From: Lutjanus erythropterus
Taxonomy: Eukaryota; Chordata; Actinopteri; Lutjaniformes; Lutjanidae
DNA length: 64,000 nucleotides
NCBI GenBank assembly: GCA_020091685.1
Contig: CM034605.1
Coordinates: 14,666,635-14,730,634 of the forward strand
Direction: 5' to 3'
Position 1 is the first letter of the stretch, and the number at the start of each line of letters is the position of its first letter. The notes below the pieces were generated by a model, which saw nothing but the letters and a program-made list of their open reading frames with translations, was not told the DNA's origin and did no database searches. Of the stretch, positions 57,544 through 64,000 are shown piece after piece. The position numbers and the translations under genes are program-made.

Positions 57544-58118
57544 CACTCTGAGAAAGAAAGGTGCTAACTAGAACCATAAAGGGTTCTGTGGCTTGACCCC
57601 AAAGGAGAACCTTTTTTGGGTTCCTGGTAAAACCGTGGGACACTGTCAGAGACCTACCTAGAACCCAACATAAAGGATGACACCTAGAACCATCTGGGAG
57701 AGGTTCCACCCAGAACCCCCTATGAGAGGTTTGACAGAGACGCCATCTATGATGTAATAGTTCCACCCATAACCCTCTCTGGAGGGCCTATCCAGAACCT
57801 TTCCACCTTCTAAGGGTGCTAACAAGACCCTACCAAGGGGGATTAACTGAGAACCCTTTTATATTCCAGGGTTTATTTTTATAAACCCATGACGGAGGTT
57901 CTATTGAGAAGCTTTTTATGTTCAAAGTGTTTATGTAGTGCACACTCAGGGGGTTCTATCATGAACTTTTTTATATTATAAGGGTTTTATAAAGAACCCG
58001 CCCAGGAGGTTCTACGGAAAAACCCTTTTATATCATGGTACAAATACCATTAACAACAATCCACTTGGTTCTAGGTAGAACCTCAGTGTTTCAGGAAGAA
58101 CCCTTCTCTTTTACAGTG
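57544..58118 (+). mobile_element. GGTTCT-family palindromic MITE-like element, copy 6 (shortest)
   Basis: The element starts CACTCTGAGAAAGAAAGG and ends CTTTTACAGTG before TA at 58119-58120; the left TA is degraded to TG. Its 575 bp keep the left-end marker GGTGCTAACTAGAACC and the right-end marker GGTTCTAGGTAGAACC but lack the unique core and much of the right array. Orientation as in copies 4 and 5. Confidence 0.75.
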
Positions 58119-58142
58119 TATGTGTATGAGTGTGTGTGTGTT
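58119..58142 (+). repeat. TG microsatellite at element boundary
   Basis: TG-rich run directly following the right end of copy 6, as the CA run follows copy 2. Confidence 0.65.
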
Positions 58143-58420
58143 GAGAGCAGGTTCCTGTGTGAGGATGATCTCACTGACCCACGTGCTGAAGGAGAAAGAA
58201 AAAGAGAGCGCTCGAGGTGATGACTTCTCCACTCACTTAGGGAACTTTGACTTATGAGGTGCACTGCATTTAGCCAAGCTAATGCAAGTGAGGGCTGTGC
58301 CATTAACCTCGGGAAGAGAGGCAGGCCTCGGCAGTATGATGCATTCAGATTGGCAGAGGACAATATTTCACCATGACAGGCATTACCAATGAATAATTAA
58401 GTGTTTAATATAATGATCTT

Positions 58421-58480
58421 GAGAGAGAGGGAGAGAAAAGAAAGACAGAAAGAGGGAGACAGAGACAGAGAGAGGAGAAA
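58421..58480 (+). repeat. GA-rich low-complexity tract
   Basis: Interrupted GAGAGA/AGACAGA purine run. Confidence 0.85.
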
Positions 58481-60761
58481 ATGGTAATTCCACAATTCAT
58501 TGCCCTTAAAACCTATCTGGCATTATTACCCAGCAGCATTGCATGGGGGAGAGGGCTTTTGTTGAAACAAATAGGTTTTTGATGGCTCCGCCAGAGTAGT
58601 AACGGTTATTAGGTTTGAGAACTCTTTCATGATGGAAGTGGTATCCTGCCGAGCGGAGATCATGAAATTTTAAGTGGGGAATTTACAGCAGAAAGACTGC
58701 GGGACAGTGAGGCCGTCTGGGCCATGCCTGGGGACACATGTGTTTTGGTGAGGCATAATGCTGGTCTAATGTCACTGCAAATAAATAGTTAACAAGCTGG
58801 AGATAGTTGCGCTTGTTGGAACTGCAGCCTGGCTCACAAAAATATCTTCTTTCTTTATTTATTTCTTCACTAGAAGAATTTGGGTTTAGAAACGGAGTGA
58901 CAAGTCATTTGGGAGAGATGAAACACATCTACAATAGGGCCAAATCTTTACTCTAACAAAACCATGTCAAGTAGCAGGGCCCGCGAGAGAGGTTGTTCAA
59001 TCAAATGCCAATAAAAGGAAACCAAAAAAGATGCTGAGATAAAGCAAAACTACTCCAGCTCCTTCAGCATGACTGGCATCACGTCGATACAGAGCAGATA
59101 TTGTACTCAGTGCACGTTTGTTTAAAAAGAAAAGCTATAAAAGTTTTGTAGTTTTATATTTGTCAAGCATCTAAGAGGAAAGAGTGAGATCAGTGACTGT
59201 GTACCTTCAATCATCCTTTGCAGAAAGCATTACATAACTTTACAGTGGAGCACAGCTGGATTTCTTGGTCTGTTACTGATACTTTGCGTAAAAAAAAACA
59301 TCAGATAAGGGTATAAGGACCACAATTTGCTTTTAACATGAACACATACAGTATATAACAGTATATAACATAAACATTTCTGATAATGACCCCTCAACAC
59401 ATCTTGGCATGCTGCAGCACGGCTGTATTAAGAGAACTAAATACCGTGCTCCAGCATTATGCATAAGCCAAAAGAGTTTTTCTGGTTTAATTTTTGGGCC
59501 CACAGAGCATGTGCATCAGAATCCTAAGCAGCCCAATTTCCTGCTAAATCCTGACACACATGAATGGCTACAAACAATACAGCTCTTTTAATTTTATAGA
59601 CATAATGGCACAAAGTGTGATAATACTAAGTAATTTCTGAGTGTTTGTGACGCTTAGAGAACCGTATTTATAATTTTACAGTTGTTTATGTAATGATTGC
59701 CTGAAGGAAAAAGTCTTTGGGCCATCTGTCGTCATAAGATCAACATTGTCCGTGTCCACCGTGGCAAAGCCCAAAGCCTGTTCCAGGCTGCTTGCATTAC
59801 AGTAGAAAAATCCAGTATACCTGACAGTGCTCTTCAGTGGACAAACTATGTTTTAAATGACCTCAAGCACATTGGCATTTATACTATCTTGTTTCAAAAA
59901 TAAGGCTGTTAATACTGTACTACAACACATACATACAGACATTATCCACTATGCTAATGACCAGACAGGTACCAAATATCACAGGAGTGTCAGTATATAC
60001 CCCACAGGTGAATTTCTTTCTGATGTGCAATTTAAATAATAAATTTTCCCTATGCTTCATTATGCTTCCATTCTTACATTTAAGCAGTCTCCCAGACAGC
60101 TGTCATTACAAATCTATGTCTGACTTTGGGAATTGTTTTTTTTTTTTCAGCTTAATGTTACAGTCTGTCTGTAACTGTTGTTTTCATGTAAAAGGGACCT
60201 TTTCAATTTAAGCACTTATTTAAAACCAACATAAAGATTCTGCATGCAGCATCACCTTGGCATTTCAACAAGCACATAAGGCTGTACCAACAAATGTGCC
60301 AAGGAGACACAAAATACATACAGATTACTGGACCATCGTGTTTCTAGTGTGGCCTTGGTGCATTTGCAAAATGCACCAATTGACTTGAACAGTTGTTCTC
60401 TAATTCAAATAAAAAAAAGGTAACACTAAGTGGCCAAACTTCTCAATCAATGTTGTCCTCTAAAAGTGAGCCAAGGACTACATTCACACATTTGCATGAT
60501 TCACAGTCCACCCACGCCCTCCAAACACAGTCTTACATGTCTCCAAATGCCCAACAGAGAGCTAATTTCGCTCCTCACACTGGTGACCTTTGGCATCATA
60601 TATATGTAGTGCTTGTTGCCTGTATGACAGATTCCCATGCATATTCATACCTACATATGGCCCGCCAGAATGAAGCCTGTCTACTTGCTGCAGACTCTGT
60701 AGAGCGCATGAGGCAGTTCATTACTGAGCGTTCTCAATCGGGTCCAGTCAAACCCTGAGGA
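58481..60761. other. Intergenic, no recognised gene
   Basis: Unique AT-rich DNA. The 121-codon plus frame at 60393-60758 has balanced composition but no domain and no promoter or splice context that I can support. A short duplication, ACAGTATATAACAGTATATAAC, lies near 59347-59370. Confidence 0.35.
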
Positions 60762-61050
60762 TTTGCCTGTGTGTGTGTGTCTTTGAGGGGCTGATGGGAT
60801 AATTTTTGGTTGCATGTGCATGTGTGTGTGCGCGTGGGAGGGGGGTGTATGCATGTGTGTTTTGTTGTGGGTTGCAGGGGAGAGTGGGATTGTGTTGAAA
60901 AAAGGGGGGATAAGTGTGTGTTTGTGTGGTGGAAGTGATGGCGGCGGTGAAGTGAGTGTGTGTAAATAGTGGGGGTGGTATATGTCTGCGTTTGTGCATG
61001 TGCTCGTGTCTTTGAGCGGTGTGTGTGGGAGTGTGTTTGTGTGTGTTGTG
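60762..61050 (+). repeat. Long TG-rich, nearly C-free tract
   Basis: About 290 bp of interrupted TG repeats with GGGG inserts; the plus strand is almost devoid of C. The minus strand therefore reads as long Thr/His-rich open frames (60734-61215), which are artefacts of the repeat. Alternating purine/pyrimidine runs make left-handed DNA plausible. Confidence 0.8.
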
Positions 61051-61640
61051 GCACACGCTCACAGGCTTCTCTTGTTTGTGAGGTGAGAAGAGAGAAAAGT
61101 GGAGTCCCTCAGCATGCCTCCACCTCCTCTTGCTCCATCTGCCCATTTCGCTCAGTTCTCCATAAATTAAAAACGCTCTACATCTGCTTTGGGGTACATT
61201 GTTAGTTGTGTGCATTCGGTGGTTCCTCTGTTTATGAAAAATTAAACACTTTCCTGCATTTGATTATTCCCCAACTCCCGAAAGCCCCTCTGCAGCAAAC
61301 ATGACAGAGGCCCGTGCTTCACCCTAACATGCTGAGAAGAAGACCAGGGCCTCCATCTACGGGAGTGAGGAACATCTCAAGTAGAGTGCAAAAAAAATAA
61401 AAAGAGGTAATTAACATCTGTTCATGGTAATAGCAAGCACATGTGTAAAGCCTGGAAATGCCATTCAGCACTGGCATGATGATTTGCTTTCACAGCAGTA
61501 ATCTACCACAGCAAAGAACAGTTTGATAAACACTGACAACAAAATCAAGTGCGCTACATGTGTTGGTGTATTTCTCTGAGCTGTGGTTTCACATGCATGT
61601 TTGAAAGCAGAACAGAAAAAGAGCAAAAGAATGTTTATAT
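61051..61640. other. Intergenic, no recognised feature
   Basis: Unique sequence without a supported gene. Confidence 0.4.
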
Positions 61641-61916
61641 TAATGGAACAATATGTAACAACTGCACGTCCAAAAAGTAGTACTGCAATCCAGATAGTGA
61701 GTTGGAGCCAAAGACATTATATTAAATAGGTCAAATTTCTTTTGAATATACAATCTATGGTTGAAGCGAGTTGTTCTGCTCCCTCCTCCCCAGAAAGAAA
61801 TCTCAGGCAGGCAGCAGAAACACTGCAGGAGTGCAAGACGAGTGCAATATTATAAACTGACAATAACAGGCATCCTACAGTGTAAGTTGATTAGCTGTTT
61901 AGAATTGTCAGTTGAC
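61641..61916 (+). repeat. Dispersed repeat, longest copy (related to 21501-21579 and 35046-35222)
   Basis: The first 80 bp (GGAACAATATGTAACAACTG, then GAGTTGGAGCCAAAGA) match 21501-21579 inverted. The last 155 bp (TTGAAGCGAG to TAGCTGTTTAGAATTG) match 35046-35222. This copy thus joins two blocks seen separately elsewhere and shows that they belong to one repeat of at least 275 bp. Class unknown. Confidence 0.65.
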
Positions 61917-63090
61917 CCTCCCTAAGTCCCGCTCCTTTTCTCTTTGTACTCCAGTAATGGCTAAGTTCCACCAGGCTTGGCTGCCTCGCATTACAGCTGC
62001 TCCACGTCAGCTGGAGCTGATCGCAGCCATTCTGCACAATGCTTCTGATTCCACCAGCAGCACCTTGGCACGTCCCAGAAGTGGCCGCATCAGTTAGCAC
62101 AGAGCAGATCAAACAGGCAGGAAGTCAGAGAAGAGAAGGCAGGGAGAATCCTGTTGATTTTCAAAATAAAAGACCCTGTGCAGACTAACAATCATAAAGA
62201 CAAACAGAAAAGAAACTATTTAACCACATAGCCTGCTTATCCGTGGTACAAGCACAACGAGCAAGGAAAGAGGACCTAATCAACAAAATCTGAGCAAGTA
62301 AACATAATCAGGCAGGCAAAACTATCCACTGCCGAAATGCTTCTGAAACACTGCACACGTGCCATACTTGGTGGAATCAACCAGTAACAGTTGAGCAAGC
62401 CTGGTACCTGGTGAAACCTCTGTCAACTTTCTCCTTTCTGGCAACTGGTTATTAAGATATATGCTATGTGGTAGTCTATGTTTAAAAGAAAGAAACAAAG
62501 TTTTTGAGAAAAAAAAATTCTCTATCACAAGTTATCAAATGTCAATAGAATCTTACTTAACTAACTAACTTAATTTATATCAGTTGTTGGCTAGCTAGTA
62601 ACATCTAATACTTAATAAAGTAAAGGTCAACCCATTATCCTGAAAAAAAAACAAAAAAACACTGACCTGAAATAATACCCTCTGGAGTTTGAGTTCAGTA
62701 ACTGCCTGCCTTACTGCCTGCCACACTCCATTAACATATTGCTCAGTTTATCTGTTATAAACATCTACTCCCTCTACAAGATTATTAATGATTTCTTATG
62801 ACTGAAACAGACACTTACTCATTTGGCAAACGTTCGGCATTAATTTGAACTCTATTTAATGTGAAACAGGCAAGTTACGGGCCAGAATAGAAATTTCATT
62901 GTCAGGAAAGTGAGTATTTGAACTTTGCATCTTTCTTTACTCTCTGATGACATATCATGGTCATTTCATGATTTATTACAGTAAATATATTGCAGGTTTC
63001 TCCTTTAACTCAGTATTGAATCAATGAAGATGTCTGCAGAACAGCAACAACAGATAAAATGAAAGAACCTCTGCCAATATTTCATTTCAA
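61917..63090. other. AT-rich intergenic DNA
   Basis: No gene. A-runs near 62510 and 62643-62660. Short open frames on both strands at 61891-62112 are mirror images of one another and not credible. Confidence 0.4.
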
Positions 63091-63660
63091 CTGTCAATTA
63101 TAAAGTCCCCATGTGCTGCAAAATGTCCCAAATGTGCACTTGTTTCCTCTCATAAACAGATTCACAGAAGAAAGGACTGGCCTGATGAAATATGCTTTCC
63201 AGCAAGTCAGAGCATCTGTATGCAAGAAGATGTGTCGCTGCAGATGAATAGACGTTTTAAGGGACGGTGTAGCTAATTGGGACAAAAGGGACCGCAGGAT
63301 GGCCCCTTACAGCAGCCAGCCTTGAATGGAATAATGAGTGTAATCAGAGGTTGTGGTCACAGTGTTGCCCTATACAGAACACCCAGGCCACTGGGGAGGA
63401 CCCGTGTTTGTCTTTGACATCAACATGCGGGGCTCCAGGGCAGTCATATTTGGCCATGGTTTGGTAACTGCGAGCCTTGCAGCAGAACAGGTGTAGCAGG
63501 CCGACGAGGCCATCAATCTCTCACTGGCCTGTCTCTGTAGGATTCAGGGTTAATTATCGTCAAATAAGCCATTAAGGAGAAAGATGGAAGCGCAGAGGAT
63601 GAGGGGATGCTAACCTTGGCAAGAGGGGGACAGCTGGGTCGGCTGAGTAAGGTTAAGTTG
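63091..63660. promoter_or_regulatory. Candidate conserved-noncoding-like block
   Basis: Unique, higher-complexity sequence including GGAATAATGAGTGTAATCAG, GGGTTAATTATCGTCAAATA and GCCATTAAGGAG, with no repeat signature and no gene. Homeodomain-like TAATTA and TAATCA motifs are present. Regulatory function is inference. Confidence 0.25.
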
Positions 63661-64000
63661 GCTTTGACTGTGTTGCCAAGGTACTGATTCTAACTTAAAA
63701 ATCTAATATCTGGAAATTTGTAAGAATAATTCTTAAATTATATTGTACCACTTATGTGATAAAGAACAGAAGAATAGCATTCAAAGTTCACGTGTACAAG
63801 ATCTTTCATTATATTAGTGGACTAGCTGATAAGTGAGACTGGCTGTGAAACAATAAACAAGTAAAAACACCTGCATTGAGTTGCTCCAGGTATTCTTGAA
63901 TCCACTGCCGATTTTAAGTTAATTTAAGTTCTTCATACATTCTCAATAACCATAAGTTAGTTTCAAGCTAGCATTTTTTTAATAAAGGGAGTGTCTATTT
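63661..64000. other. Intergenic window end
   Basis: AT-rich unique sequence; nothing recognised. Confidence 0.4.

Noticed and set aside
60748..61215. 155-codon Thr/His-rich minus-strand open frame
   Set aside because: It is the complement of a TG-rich, nearly C-free simple repeat and therefore lacks stops by composition.

Overview
This 64 kb window looks like vertebrate, most likely percomorph teleost, intergenic DNA. Three things suggest this: the density and type of short non-autonomous DNA transposons, a tRNA-related SINE with the CCTGCTGAAGTGTC / CAAGACACTTGG core and a GGGGATCAATAAAG tail typical of spiny-rayed fishes, and abundant CA/TG microsatellites. I found no protein-coding gene I can recognise, no rRNA or tRNA gene, no CRISPR array and no operon-like gene packing. 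The longest open frames (up to 178 codons) are chance openings in low-complexity or palindromic repeat DNA. The taxonomic call rests on recognising repeat types by eye, not on a search.

Most of the interpretable structure is mobile DNA. (1) Six copies of a palindromic, TA-flanked, MITE-like family lie at 5640-6424, 16607-17308, 24933-25658, 29171-30033, 40107-41347 and 57544-58118. Their termini read CACTCTTAGAAATAAAGG and their interiors are arrays of GGTTCT...AGAACC hairpins, with an exact 56-bp period visible in the 40 kb copy. (2) Four copies of a TTAA-flanked fold-back family (22430-23585, 48359-49514, 50076-50861, 55395-56507) resemble piggyBac MITEs. Three have been interrupted by later sequence: one by a solo LTR (22469-22899, 5-bp duplication AAGGT), one by a 199-bp hAT MITE (48951-49149, perfect 8-bp duplication), and one by a 509-bp hAT deletion derivative (55585-56093) that still carries a decayed transposase zinc finger. 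(3) A 245-bp MITE is nested in the 40 kb GGTTCT copy. (4) Scattered fragments include hAT ends (14458, 37209, possibly 8075), one SINE (15565-15790), an inverted-repeat element (14637-14990) and several repeats recognised because they recur inside the window.

Between the repeats are stretches of unique, non-low-complexity DNA. Several carry clusters of homeodomain, SOX, POU and GATA-like motifs (for example 17960-18245, 34780-34950, 39420-39660, 51440-52010, 63090-63660). They have the texture of conserved noncoding elements in a developmental gene desert, but conservation cannot be seen from one sequence, so these are low-confidence candidates. One 147-bp minus-strand segment (42939 to 42793) is open, begins after CAG and ends at a GTAAGA donor in matching phase. 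It is the only exon-like signal I would follow up.

No genes act together here in the operon sense. The useful reading is a layered history of insertions over a probable cis-regulatory or intergenic landscape.
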